A stretch of DNA of 64,000 bases from Neptunitalea chrysea (GCF_027924145.1 NZ_BRVP01000013.1:57118-121117), one strand, 5' to 3'; shown: positions 44,279-53,988, counted from the first letter of the stretch. The notes: generated from the sequence alone by a model not told the origin. Made by a program: numbers and translations.

Positions 44279-44352
44279 ATGGTAAAGGCATTATTTAAAT
44301 TCTTAATGGGTAAAACTGGCTTCCTTGAATTTAGTTCAGAATGACCTGACCT
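44279..44352 (+). repeat. 74-bp direct repeat, right copy
   Basis: Pairs with 39632-39705 (69 of 74 identical). Beyond it, until 44498, lie GAAATTCACTCGAATTTACG and CATTCCCCGTTGGGGGTTAG-type repeat fragments and no gene. Confidence 0.8.
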
Positions 44353-44534
44353 ATTCTAAAGAAATTCACTCGAATTTACGGGGGCTATCAACTGTCAACT
44401 AAATCCCCAATCTGAGTAAGCATTCCCCGTTGGGGGTTAGGGGGTTTGGGTACTCAATTGTTAGGTTGTTTTTACAACCTACAACATAGCTACTGTTCAT
44501 GGTATTTTTGGGGTATCAAATAAAAACAACGAGA

Positions 44535-45740
44535 ATGCCTAAGCAACATTTTAAATCAAACGTAACAAGAACAGGAACTACACACCTGAATGTAGACCCC
44601 AAAAACGGCATTGTAAAAAATGTGGTGATTGTACAAGAGGGTGTAAACAAAAACGGTAGTTACTTTAATACCCAATTTTTAGAGGCTATTGTAAGCAAGG
44701 GCAATGAGCAAACTCAAGGGGTAAAGAGTAGGTTTGGGCACCCCAATATGTGTGCTACCTCGTTGGGTAGTTTTATTGGGCGGTACCATAATTTTAGAAA
44801 AAAAGGCAGCAAGGTACTAGCCGATTTGTATTTAGACCCTATTGCTCAAAAAACCGAAGTAGAAGGCAAAGGCATTACCATGTGGGAGTATGTGCTGGAT
44901 ATGGCTACCAATAACCCCGATATGTTTGGCAACTCTATTGTGGTAATGAGCGAAGAGGTACAGGAAGTAGTAAAAGATAAAACCTATAACTCACACATAT
45001 TGCAAAGCTTTTTGGCAAGTGATTTGGTAGACGATCCGGCGGCTACGGAAACCCTCTTTAGTGAGTCGGGCGACTTAGGGTTGGTGGTGACCCGTTTTTT
45101 AGATGAACACCCCGCAATATTCTCGGTAATTCAGGGCAATCCTGCTGTAGTAGACGATTTTTTTAGCAGGTATGCCGACTATCTTAAGCAATATAAACAG
45201 CGAATTAATATGAATTTTTTAGAGAAAATGCGAAAACAGTTTGGCAAACCAAACCACTTTGACATTGATGTAACCACTGCCACAGGCGAGGTGGTTACCG
45301 TAGTAACCGATGCCGAGGCTCCTGCCGAAGGGGATCCGGTGATTGATGAAACAGGCAATCCTGTAGCCGATGGCGAACTGACCCTAAAAGACGGTAGTGT
45401 TTGGGTAATTGAAGAAGGTGCAATTACCGAAATTAAAGAAGCTGAAGAAGCCCCTGAAGGGGAAGAGGCTACTATTGAACAGGTAATGCAGAGTGTTAAC
45501 AGCTTAGCACGTTCGTTGCGTAGCTTTCAGAAACAGTACCGTAAGGGGCTGAAAGAAAATCAGGATGCCATTCAGTTGGTAGCTTCTTCTTTTGATCATC
45601 GTTTAAATACGTTGTCTAAAAATGTACGCTCTGTATCACCCGATTATTATGCGGATCCGTATAAGGGTAAAAAGAACAAATTTGGTTCGGGTTACGACCC
45701 TGATAGAGTTAAAGAAATTAGAGAGCAGAAAGGGAGCTAG
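44535..45740 (+). CDS. Head maturation protease with scaffold domain
   Basis: 401 residues from the ATG at 44535 (MPKQHFKSN); an in-frame ATG at 44499 adds 12 unlikely residues. Residues ~1-185 form a prohead-protease-like domain, with KSRFGHPNMCATSLGSFIGRY giving a candidate catalytic His and Ser, and ILQSFLASDLVDDPAATETLFS as the expected end. Residues ~190-400 are helical with an acidic middle (EAEEAPEGEEATIEQVMQSVNSLARSLRSFQKQYRKGL), typical of a scaffold fused to its protease. It would cut itself and the scaffold out of the procapsid. It opens the head block. Confidence 0.75.
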   Translation: MPKQHFKSNVTRTGTTHLNVDPKNGIVKNVVIVQEGVNKNGSYFNTQFLEAIVSKGNEQTQGVKSRFGHPNMCATSLGSFIGRYHNFRKKGSKVLADLYLDPIAQKTEVEGKGITMWEYVLDMATNNPDMFGNSIVVMSEEVQEVVKDKTYNSHILQSFLASDLVDDPAATETLFSESGDLGLVVTRFLDEHPAIFSVIQGNPAVVDDFFSRYADYLKQYKQRINMNFLEKMRKQFGKPNHFDIDVTTATGEVVTVVTDAEAPAEGDPVIDETGNPVADGELTLKDGSVWVIEEGAITEIKEAEEAPEGEEATIEQVMQSVNSLARSLRSFQKQYRKGLKENQDAIQLVASSFDHRLNTLSKNVRSVSPDYYADPYKGKKNKFGSGYDPDRVKEIREQKGS

Positions 45741-45789
45741 GGCATTGGTTGAAAGTTGATGGTTGCCCGTTGTTAGAATACTTGCACTA

Positions 45790-46200
45790 CGTCACCGTGA
45801 ATTTAGTTGAGGGTCTCATCAGAGTGAGATCAGTACGTGAGCTACTTGTGCGATTCTGAATCGCGTTCAGAATGACGGACTGAAGCCCACATACCGTCAC
45901 CCTGAAATTTGTTCAGGGTCTCATCAGAGTGAGCCCATCAGTACGTGAGCTACTAGTGCGATTCTGAATCGTGTTCAGAATGACGATAACCGTCTAACAC
46001 GTCATCCTGAATTTAGTTCAGGGTCTCATTTGAGTAAGTAACCTTAAACTTTGAATAATCAGACAACCCATTAACAAGCAACTTTCAACTAAATAAGCAT
46101 CATTTAAAATTCATCATTCAGAGTTTTGGATTATGAATTTGTGAAATTCCCCTTTGGGGGGTAGGGGCTACCTTGAAATCTTCTTTAAAAATACTTCTTA
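45790..46200 (+). repeat. Composite hairpin repeats filling the protease-capsid gap
   Basis: Two full units and part of a third (45791-46040), each CGTCACCCTGAA..TTCAGGGTCTCAT, then AGTACGTGAGCTACTAGTGCG, then ATTCTGAATCGTGTTCAGAATGACG. They read as the reverse complement of the array at 63202-63665. AAAATTCATCATTCAGAG (~46108) and CCCCTTTGGGGGGTAGGGGC (46145-46164) follow. There is no gene in 45741-46233, 490 bp, unusually long for a phage head cluster. Confidence 0.75.
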
Positions 46201-46233
46201 CAGTCAACAAAAGACATAAATTAAATTACACAT

Positions 46234-47295
46234 ATGGAATTAAAAAGCGCGTTTCAGGAATTGGCAACGGATGAACGATTTATTCAGGATTCCCGAGATA
46301 TTATAAAAAACGATTTATTTTATCAGCCAACCGATAACTTTTTTACTATTGTACCAGGTATTAAAGGTGGACAGCAAGTTGCTGCAATGAAAGGGTTCGA
46401 ATATATTACAACGGCTTCACAAGGATGTGGAGGAGCCGGTATTTCTCCTAGTTTTCCGGCCTTTACTCAAACCTGGAATCCGAAGTTACAAGAGGTAAAA
46501 GTATCGTACTGTTATGATGACTTTATGGGACACTTTACCCAATGGGCGTTAGCAAATGGCTATGCCGTTAAAGATATTGGGCAAACTGAGTTAGGATTGT
46601 TTTTACAGGACTTAATAGTAAAAGCAATGCAGCTAGATTTACAGCGTATGGTATTAATGGCCGATGCTGATATTGAGAATCAGGATATCTTAACCGATGA
46701 GGCTACTTATGCTCAGTACTACAATACCATTGATAAAGGGTTGATACCTACGTTACAGTATTTAAAAACATTACCTGAGTTTGCAGACAAGTTTGTGGCG
46801 TTAGACAAAAACGCGGCTACTACTGTTGCAGATCAGTATGATTTGGGTAGCGAATATGCATTGGGTATTTACGAGGGCTTAACCGATCAGTACGATTTTG
46901 ATGGGGATGTATTATTATCATCTAACCGTTTGTTTAAAAACTATACTAAATGGATTAAACGCGCCAACGGGTACGGTGTACAAAGCAATATAGACGATAC
47001 CTTAAAAGGTGTTAAAGATGCTTCGGTAGATGGTGAAAAGGTATTGCCATTAGTAAATTATGACCGTTGGAGAGCAAATGACTTTACCATTGGAGATCCA
47101 GCAACCATTCATTTACCTCACTTTGCTTTATTTACTCGTAAAGAATTTTTACAAGTAGGGATAGATGATGCCGCAGCCTTAGAAAACCTAACCTTTGAAT
47201 ACATAGGAGGAAGCGAAGAAACTTTCTGGATTAAAGGGAACTATATGTTAGACTTTAAAATGGTTAATCCGTATGCTTTAAAAGCAGCGTTTTAA
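46234..47295 (+). CDS. Major capsid protein
   Basis: 353 residues, the right size for an HK97-fold capsid protein. It starts with a helix (ELKSAFQELATDERFIQDSRDIIKN) and continues as mixed alpha/beta with a Gly-rich loop (ASQGCGGAGISPSFPAF) like the E-loop, and a long central helix (LGLFLQDLIVKAMQLDLQRMVLMADAD). It follows the protease-scaffold gene, as capsid genes do. The call is by order, size and fold pattern; I see no exact family motif. Confidence 0.72.
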   Translation: MELKSAFQELATDERFIQDSRDIIKNDLFYQPTDNFFTIVPGIKGGQQVAAMKGFEYITTASQGCGGAGISPSFPAFTQTWNPKLQEVKVSYCYDDFMGHFTQWALANGYAVKDIGQTELGLFLQDLIVKAMQLDLQRMVLMADADIENQDILTDEATYAQYYNTIDKGLIPTLQYLKTLPEFADKFVALDKNAATTVADQYDLGSEYALGIYEGLTDQYDFDGDVLLSSNRLFKNYTKWIKRANGYGVQSNIDDTLKGVKDASVDGEKVLPLVNYDRWRANDFTIGDPATIHLPHFALFTRKEFLQVGIDDAAALENLTFEYIGGSEETFWIKGNYMLDFKMVNPYALKAAF

Positions 47296-47403
47296 CATAT
47301 TCTTCTTTTCCCGATTTGGGAATCTTAATACTTCTAAATAATAAAAATCACGGCCTCAAACCGTATATCGATACCGGAATGAGGCTTTAAAACATACAAT
47401 AGA

Positions 47404-48000
47404 ATGGCAGTTTGTGATGCTAAATTATCAGGGAAGTTTGTACGTCAGTGCGGACATAAACCAAAACAAGGAATTGTAAAAAAATGGTACTTCAACTGGG
47501 AAGATATAGACCGTGTAGCTACAACTACGTCTAATTCGGGTACCAAAGTGGAAGCTTTAGTACTTAAAACCGGAACATACTTATATCCGGCAGAAGGAAA
47601 TAACAAAACAAGTTCGGCTAATCATGCTTTATCTGTACTCGACTTCGGAAATGGGTATGTACATACCGATAGCTTTACAGTGATGTATCGAGGAGATGAG
47701 GAATCTGAACGTATCCAGGAATTGGTAAATGGCGGTAGAGTTTGTACGCTTATTCAAACCGTAGACTCAGGGGTTAGTGGAGAATTAAGTTACCACGTAC
47801 TAGGCTTAGAGTCGGGTATGTTAGTAACCGAAGATACGTGGAATGCCTCAGAAAATAGTGGTACCACAACACTAACGGTAGCAACACAAGAAGGTGAAGA
47901 AGAAAGTACCGGTAAAAAAATCTTTATGATGACCGCTGCTACTCAGTCTACCGATTTAGAGGAAACGGAAGCTTGGATTACAGCTAACGAAGTAGTGTAA
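47404..48000 (+). CDS. Probable major tail tube protein
   Basis: 198 residues, predicted almost wholly beta: VKKWYFNWEDIDRVATTTS, VEALVLKTGTYLYPAEG, GYVHTDSFTVMYRGDEESERIQELVNGGRVCTLIQT, SYHVLGLESGMLV. The single helix SERIQELVNGG between strands fits tail tube and related phage proteins, and an acidic end (EETEAWITANEVV) is common. It lies between the capsid and portal genes and overlaps the next gene (TAATG). A head-decoration protein is the alternative. Confidence 0.6.
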   Translation: MAVCDAKLSGKFVRQCGHKPKQGIVKKWYFNWEDIDRVATTTSNSGTKVEALVLKTGTYLYPAEGNNKTSSANHALSVLDFGNGYVHTDSFTVMYRGDEESERIQELVNGGRVCTLIQTVDSGVSGELSYHVLGLESGMLVTEDTWNASENSGTTTLTVATQEGEEESTGKKIFMMTAATQSTDLEETEAWITANEVV

Positions 48001-48512
48001 TGGATGCTATTGAATTCATACAAAATACAGCTTCAGAGGTGTTGGTAAAACAACACCTGAAGCTTGTTTTTGATACATACTACCAATTGTTTGGAGAAGT
48101 ATGTACAGGTTGTCCGGTAAAAGTAGCCGGTTATATTAGACGAATTAAGAACTATACAAAAGAGGAGACCATGACTGAGGAGACCCATACCACAAATTTT
48201 GTACTAAAAGATAGATCTATTATTGTAAAGCCCGGAAGTAACGAGGCCTACAGTAATGCAAACCTAACTGATGAGGTAGCTATTGCTTTTTTAAAAAAGA
48301 ATCCGAATAGAAAAGTATTGTTTAGCAAGTTGCCAAAGGATATAGAAACCTTGCTAAAAGATACCACCACCGTACAAGAAGACAAAGAAATAACCCTAGA
48401 AGACTATACTATGACCGAACTGAGAACGATGTTCCCAGAGGCCAAAGGAAGAAGTAAAAAAGACTTGATAACTAGTATAGAAACCATGAAAGAAAGCTAT
48501 GTAGTAGCATAA
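48000..48512 (+). CDS. Small virion-cluster protein of unknown function
   Basis: 170 residues. A first part (MDAIEFIQNTASEVLVKQHLKLVFDTYYQLFGEVCTGCPVKVAGYIRRI) has a CxxC pair and short helices; the second part (LEDYTMTELRTMFPEAKGRSKKDLITSIETMKE) is similar to small SAP/rho-N-type nucleic acid-binding ends. Its start overlaps the previous stop (TAATG), so it is translationally coupled to the tube-like gene. A tail assembly chaperone or packaging helper is possible; neither is shown. Confidence 0.6.
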   Translation: MDAIEFIQNTASEVLVKQHLKLVFDTYYQLFGEVCTGCPVKVAGYIRRIKNYTKEETMTEETHTTNFVLKDRSIIVKPGSNEAYSNANLTDEVAIAFLKKNPNRKVLFSKLPKDIETLLKDTTTVQEDKEITLEDYTMTELRTMFPEAKGRSKKDLITSIETMKESYVVA

Positions 48513-48592
48513 AAATAGGACAACGATTTTAGTGAAAATGATTCAGAAAATAATTCAATAACGATAATTCAAAGTAGAAAAAATCCTTGAAT

Positions 48593-49738
48593 ATGAAGTC
48601 TAGAATACCAAGGGCTTACAAAAAGGAAAAGCAGGATATCTATAACAAACGTTTCGGAATCATTTTTAATGGGGAAGACAATCTAAAACCGTTAATGACC
48701 GAAAATTGTATAGATTTATCGCCCACAGCGGCACAATGTGCCGATACCTATCAGTCGTTTCTGGTAGGAGGTGGATTTGAGATAGCGATGGCTACGGAAA
48801 ACCTGAGTGAAGTACGTTGGCAAAAGCGCACACCTAATGATTTGTTGGAAGAAATAGGCGAGAGCATAGCCCGACATCAAGGTGCTTTTGTTTGGGTAGG
48901 CTATAATGCCAATTATCAAAAAGATGCTTTTAAAGTATTGCCGTATGAATTGTGTAGAGTAGGAAAAAAAGACGATGAACAATATAGTGGAAAAATAGTT
49001 GTGAGTCCGAATGGGTGGGGAAAATATCTGAAAGCCGATGAGGTAGATGTGTACGATAGCTATAATCCCAATGCCGATATTATTGAACAGCAAGTAGACA
49101 GAGACAGTGGTTGGGAAAATTATAAAGGACAGGTATATTTCTTTAAGATGAACTATAAATATACCTATCCGACTCCATTAATAGACCGTGCCTTGAGTTT
49201 TGCCGAAGTAGAATACCATATGGGATTGTACTACAAAGGTACCGTTCAACGTAGCTTTGAAGATATCACTTATATACGTCACCGTGAGTTTCCGAGTGAA
49301 GAAGACGAACGTGAGTTTATTAAAAATATAGAAGAGTTATCTGGCGTAGATAATGCCAGTTCCAAACTCATTATTAAAGACGACTGGGATGACGAAAAGG
49401 AAAGTGCCGGAAATTTTAAATTCGATACCATCAAAAACGATGTAAATGCTGATAAGTATGCCCACTTTGAAAGCAGTAGCAGTAACTTTATCCGAAAGGC
49501 ATTCAGAAATATTCCGCCTCAGTTAATTGATTATGTTGCCGGTAAATTAGGCAATACCAGTGGTGAAGATTTAATCAAAGCACAGTCGGTATATAATGCC
49601 TTAACTGCTAAAGATAGAGCAAAGGTAGAACGCCTGTTTGCGGAGTTATTTCACAATTATAAATCGGATTTAAATCCCGATAATAATTGGACGATTAAAC
49701 AATATGCCTTACTGGAAGATGGAACTATTAACCAATAA
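48593..49738 (+). CDS. Portal protein
   Basis: 381 residues from the ATG at 48593 (a TTG two codons upstream is less likely). Features fit portal proteins: a basic start (MKSRIPRAYKKEKQDIYN), an alpha/beta core, the stem-like RALSFAEVEYHMGLYY, and near the C-terminus RKAFRNIPPQLIDYVAGKLGNTSGEDLIKAQSVYNALTAKDRAKVERLFAELF, a long helix with the N-I-P-P-x-L turn seen in portals of Bacteroidota phages. The dodecameric portal is the DNA gate that binds the terminase. In most phages the portal gene follows the terminase gene directly; here 20 kb separates them. Confidence 0.78.
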   Translation: MKSRIPRAYKKEKQDIYNKRFGIIFNGEDNLKPLMTENCIDLSPTAAQCADTYQSFLVGGGFEIAMATENLSEVRWQKRTPNDLLEEIGESIARHQGAFVWVGYNANYQKDAFKVLPYELCRVGKKDDEQYSGKIVVSPNGWGKYLKADEVDVYDSYNPNADIIEQQVDRDSGWENYKGQVYFFKMNYKYTYPTPLIDRALSFAEVEYHMGLYYKGTVQRSFEDITYIRHREFPSEEDEREFIKNIEELSGVDNASSKLIIKDDWDDEKESAGNFKFDTIKNDVNADKYAHFESSSSNFIRKAFRNIPPQLIDYVAGKLGNTSGEDLIKAQSVYNALTAKDRAKVERLFAELFHNYKSDLNPDNNWTIKQYALLEDGTINQ

Positions 49739-50243
49739 AACCAAGGTAGCTGAGGTGCTTCAGGTAGCTATAGGGTATAATGATGCTGAATTTGACGTGT
49801 TTATAAGAGAAGCGCAAGATTTTGATTTAAGACCTTTACTGTGCGAAGCTTTTTATGCAGACCTGATCACCAACAAGGAAGATGGTGATATTTGGCAATT
49901 ACTGCTAGAAGGAGGAACCTACACCTTTGAGAATCGAACCTATTATTTTAGAAGTCTGCAAGATGTATTAGCATATTTTGCCTATGCACGTTTCATTTTA
50001 AAATGTAATTATGTAAGTACCTCTCATGGATTTACCATAAAGAAAACAAATTATTCGGAGCCTGTTCCTTTAGAGGAACGTAAAAATATGTATTACAAAT
50101 ACCAAAAAGAGGCCCATATACTTCTAGACGATGTGAAAAGGTTTGTAGAAAAACATACGGATGACTACCCAAGTTATTCAGGATGTAAAGAAACTTCTGG
50201 TAAACCACATACAGGCAGTTTTAAAACTTATATAGTAAAATGA
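49719..50243 (+). CDS. Head-tail connector-like protein (DUF6712 type)
   Basis: 174 residues from the ATG at 49719 (MELLTNKTKVAEVLQ), overlapping the portal gene by 20 bp. TNKTKVAEVLQVAIGYNDAEFDVFIREAQDFDLRPLLCEAFYADL is a recurrent signature beside portal genes in Bacteroidota phages, which supports a head completion or adaptor role. It ends in an ATGA overlap with the fibre gene. The acidic core and alpha-helical content fit gp6-like adaptors. Confidence 0.7.
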   Translation: MELLTNKTKVAEVLQVAIGYNDAEFDVFIREAQDFDLRPLLCEAFYADLITNKEDGDIWQLLLEGGTYTFENRTYYFRSLQDVLAYFAYARFILKCNYVSTSHGFTIKKTNYSEPVPLEERKNMYYKYQKEAHILLDDVKRFVEKHTDDYPSYSGCKETSGKPHTGSFKTYIVK

Positions 50244-53200
50244 CCTATACTTTTGTAAATATATCGGCTACTAAATTCAGCTTAAATGGCAATACGTTTT
50301 TTAAGACCTTCTTACCATTTTACATAGACGATACCCACTTACGTATTTATAACATATACGATAGTAAATTGCCTTTGGTGCAATTAGCAGATGTGTCAGA
50401 TATCTCAGTAGATGGAGTTAGTTATAGTACAACCTCCGAAGTGATTAATGTGATTCATGAGGTATTGTTTTCGGTAGAGTCATCGGGTACCACTATTAGC
50501 GACCAGCAGATAGAGCTAAACAGATTAGCCATTATTGAATTACAGAATAGCAAATCGGATACAGACCATACCCACGATAGCAGGTATTACACTCAGACAC
50601 AAGTAGACAATCTAATCGCTCAGATAAGTACCACAGGAGGTATTAAAAGTGGTTATGTAGACGGAAACAAAATTAAGTTTTTTGATAGTAGTGGTAATTT
50701 AGTTTTATCAGTTGCTGCCGATCCGTTTTTAGCACAAGGAGTAACAGTGGTTTTTAACGATGGAATCTTGAGCTTGAAAGATGCTTCAGGAACCGTATTG
50801 TCTACGACCCCAGTTAAAGCAAGAGAACTCTTTTATGATACCTACAGGTATCTAAGCGGAGTGGCTTCTGATTTATCAGACTTGGTGCTTACAACTGCAT
50901 TTGCACTTTGTAAGACCAACTCAGATACCTACTATTTTGTAAGTGACATAAACAACGAAGAACAGCTAGAGGAAAATAGACTCTATCTAAATGATAAAGA
51001 AGCCCATTTTGATTTAGGAATACCAGGTATCACCACTACCTCTTTTAATGCTTGGTTGATTGCTACAGATGATTCGGGATACATAGACAAAGAAAATTAT
51101 GAATTTAATTTTTGGTTAAAAAACAAAGGAAGTGGAGAAACCAATTTATCATACGCAGAAGGATCTACAGGTTTAACCATAAACTCTTCTACCGGAGGAG
51201 GAGTAGAAATTCCTTATGCTAGTCAGGCCGGTTCGGGATTTATGAGTCAGGAACATCTATTGAATATAGATTCCTTGAATCAGTCCAACTCACTGTTATG
51301 GAACCGAATATCAGGAAGTAAATTAATCAATGGAGGTGTAGTTTGGGTAAGCGGACTAACCTACGAGGTGAGTACGTTGAGTTACTATTACAATGGGTTG
51401 TTGAAGTCATCCATAGGCGGACAAATAACCTTAAGCGCATCCGATACTACTACTAATAGAATAGATGTAGTATTGGTAGACGGTTATGGAAACATAATTG
51501 TAGTAGAAGGAGCTCCTTCCGCAAATCCAACAAAACCTGAATACGACGAGACACAATATGTAGAAGTAAGTTTTATTTTGGTTGAAGCTAATACCACAGA
51601 ACCATCATCAGTAGCAACCTATGTCTTGTATCAAGAAAACTTACAAGAGTCAGGCGGAGAATGGGATGTTGATAGCTACATTAGTAATGATGTAAATACA
51701 GATGACATTACAGATCCTTACCAGGGAACTTATAACATTAAGGTAGGTGTTAATACTAACTCAGGTTATTTTACACTAAATAACTCAACGGGAGTAGCAC
51801 TATCCGATTTTGATACTTTTGCTTTTTATATAAAATTTGCATCTTATGATTCTGCCAATGTTTTTGTATGTTCATTTCGGTTCGCCGATGAGCTAGGAAA
51901 TTCAAGTCCGTACATCACAGATTATAATGGGGATTTTAGTATTGACACCTCCAATACAACCGATTATCAGTTAGTAACCATTCCAAAGTCTTTAATTACT
52001 GGTTTGTCGGGCACTTCAATTGTTAGCTTCAAAATGTTGGTTTCAAAAAATATGGAAGCCTACATTGATTATATACGCTTTATTGGAGATTCGGGATCAA
52101 CCACTACCACAACACAAGTTTCAACCTTTATAGGTTTAACAGATACCCCAAATGATTACACAGGTAATGCAGGAAAAGCATTGGTTGTTACGGATAATGA
52201 GACGGGGGTTGGGTTTGTAGACTTTCCAGATAATAGTTCTGGAGTATCTATTCAAGATGAAAACGGTATAGAACAATTTTCAGGAAGTGAAATTAAATTT
52301 GAAGGGTTTGGTTTTGATGTAGCTACAGGTAAGATTATAAATGTTGCTTATACGGCTAACACATATTTTTTGAGTGAAAACGGAAATGACACAACTGGTC
52401 AAATAGGTAGTGTTGATAATCCTTACTATTCTTTGAATGCTATATTTGCAAATTACGATTTAACAACAGACCACCCAGCGGCAAATTCTTTTAAAATAGT
52501 TATTTTAGACGGAAGCACATATCCATTAACAGACCAAATACCTAACATAACTTTTGAAATATACAGTTCGTTTCCTTGCGTAGTTGATTTAAGTAATAAC
52601 ACAAACGCTAATATTGTTTATTCAAGTAATACAGCTGAAAAACATTATTTGTATTGGAATATGCCGTTGGGTTCTTTAAAAAACGTAAGAACAGGAACTT
52701 CCGGGGGTGCAATAATTTGCGAGGATAATTACAACCTTATTAATCTTAATTCTATAAAGGTAGATAGTACATCAAGTGTTTTTATGTCGGGTACTAGTTA
52801 TATTCAAAATTTAAATGTATTAAATACTACATCTTCAATTAATGGTATTCAAAATAATTTAAGTTTAAAAACTATTACCATACCTGAAGGGGTGTCATCC
52901 GGTATATTATCAGGTGCTAAAATTATAGAAGTTGGTAACCTAGTACATAATCAATCAAGTTCAGTTTATTTTTTTGAATCAAATCAGTTGTGGAGAATTG
53001 GAGATATTACGGGTAGTAAACCTATAAAGTTTTCCTATACAAATGGGAGAAATACAAGATTAGAATTTATGAATTCAAAAATAAAGAATACGGGAGGTAT
53101 ACAATTTGTTAATAATCAAATAGGCGATATTACATTTAGCGGAACTATAAAAACATTAATTAATTTTTCAGGAATTTTTCAAGGCAGGTCAGACAGAATT

Positions 53201-53620
53201 TCATATTTAAGATTCATTAATTTGACTATTGAAAACATTGATAGTATCAATTTGAAAATGAGTACCTCAGGAACTCAAAATACTTATACTTTTTTTGAAA
53301 TGAAAAATTCATATATAAATATTTCTTCAGGTACTGATTTAATTGAAGCACATACATATTGCACTATTAATATTGAAAACTCAATGGTAAGAGGGAATGG
53401 GAATGGTACAGCTCTAATTACAGCAGTAGCGAGTACAACACCATCCATTAATATTGGAGGTTTAGCGACTGATTATGATGCTATTGTTAGTCAGTCAACA
53501 GTAACTATAACACACAATGCTCTTAATTTTTCAAACGGTATAAAAGTAGAAGGAGACGATGGTAATAATTATAGAATACATGTAGATGGTTCAGGCAATT
53601 TAACAGCAACATTAATATGA
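50240..53620 (+). CDS. Tail fibre / tail spike protein
   Basis: 1126 residues. Near residues 110-130, DHTHDSRYYTQTQVDNLIAQ is a classic tail-fibre motif (HD-x-R-Y-Y-T-x-x-x-V-D). The middle holds several beta domains, one with WDVDSYISNDVNTDDITDPYQGT resembling a carbohydrate-binding jelly roll. From ~710 on, TYFLSENGNDTTGQIGSVDNPYYSLNA opens a right-handed beta helix rich in N and S (NLNVLNTTSSINGIQNNLSLKTITIPEG) that runs to the end, as in spikes that bind or cut surface polysaccharide. It probably sets host range. It overlaps both neighbours (ATGA), so is in one operon with portal and lysis genes. Confidence 0.8.
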   Translation: MTYTFVNISATKFSLNGNTFFKTFLPFYIDDTHLRIYNIYDSKLPLVQLADVSDISVDGVSYSTTSEVINVIHEVLFSVESSGTTISDQQIELNRLAIIELQNSKSDTDHTHDSRYYTQTQVDNLIAQISTTGGIKSGYVDGNKIKFFDSSGNLVLSVAADPFLAQGVTVVFNDGILSLKDASGTVLSTTPVKARELFYDTYRYLSGVASDLSDLVLTTAFALCKTNSDTYYFVSDINNEEQLEENRLYLNDKEAHFDLGIPGITTTSFNAWLIATDDSGYIDKENYEFNFWLKNKGSGETNLSYAEGSTGLTINSSTGGGVEIPYASQAGSGFMSQEHLLNIDSLNQSNSLLWNRISGSKLINGGVVWVSGLTYEVSTLSYYYNGLLKSSIGGQITLSASDTTTNRIDVVLVDGYGNIIVVEGAPSANPTKPEYDETQYVEVSFILVEANTTEPSSVATYVLYQENLQESGGEWDVDSYISNDVNTDDITDPYQGTYNIKVGVNTNSGYFTLNNSTGVALSDFDTFAFYIKFASYDSANVFVCSFRFADELGNSSPYITDYNGDFSIDTSNTTDYQLVTIPKSLITGLSGTSIVSFKMLVSKNMEAYIDYIRFIGDSGSTTTTTQVSTFIGLTDTPNDYTGNAGKALVVTDNETGVGFVDFPDNSSGVSIQDENGIEQFSGSEIKFEGFGFDVATGKIINVAYTANTYFLSENGNDTTGQIGSVDNPYYSLNAIFANYDLTTDHPAANSFKIVILDGSTYPLTDQIPNITFEIYSSFPCVVDLSNNTNANIVYSSNTAEKHYLYWNMPLGSLKNVRTGTSGGAIICEDNYNLINLNSIKVDSTSSVFMSGTSYIQNLNVLNTTSSINGIQNNLSLKTITIPEGVSSGILSGAKIIEVGNLVHNQSSSVYFFESNQLWRIGDITGSKPIKFSYTNGRNTRLEFMNSKIKNTGGIQFVNNQIGDITFSGTIKTLINFSGIFQGRSDRISYLRFINLTIENIDSINLKMSTSGTQNTYTFFEMKNSYINISSGTDLIEAHTYCTINIENSMVRGNGNGTALITAVASTTPSINIGGLATDYDAIVSQSTVTITHNALNFSNGIKVEGDDGNNYRIHVDGSGNLTATLI

Positions 53621-53988
53621 TATCAATAAAAAGCACAAACAAAATAAGTCTTGCATCTCAATTGGAGACTAAGGAAAAATATATAATGGTTTCGGTTAGA
53701 GACCTGAATATAAGTAATGAAAACTCTAAAGTAACGGCAATAATTGTTTGCTATTCGTTTGATTACGAACTGGATGAAGAAGAAGTCGAAACAGATACAA
53801 TGATCAATAAAAAGCAGATTGAAGCAAAGCCAATAACATTCACTAAGACAGAGCTCAATGAGTTAATGGTGGGGCTAAATGCTAGTATTACTGGTATAGA
53901 TTCTTTTGATGCTTTTCAATTAGCGATTCTTACTTATCTAGCCAATAGAGATTCGTATTTCGGAATAACAGAATGGGAAACCACTTAA
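53617..53988 (+). CDS. Small protein between fibre and holin genes
   Basis: 123 residues, alpha/beta (MISIKSTNKISLASQLETKEKYIMVSVRDLNISNENSKVTAIIVCYSFDYE; later TKTELNELMVGLNASITGIDSFDAFQLAILTYL). No motif is recognised. The ATG overlaps the fibre stop, and such small proteins after a tail fibre are often fibre assembly chaperones, which is an inference from position only. Confidence 0.6.
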   Translation: MISIKSTNKISLASQLETKEKYIMVSVRDLNISNENSKVTAIIVCYSFDYELDEEEVETDTMINKKQIEAKPITFTKTELNELMVGLNASITGIDSFDAFQLAILTYLANRDSYFGITEWETT

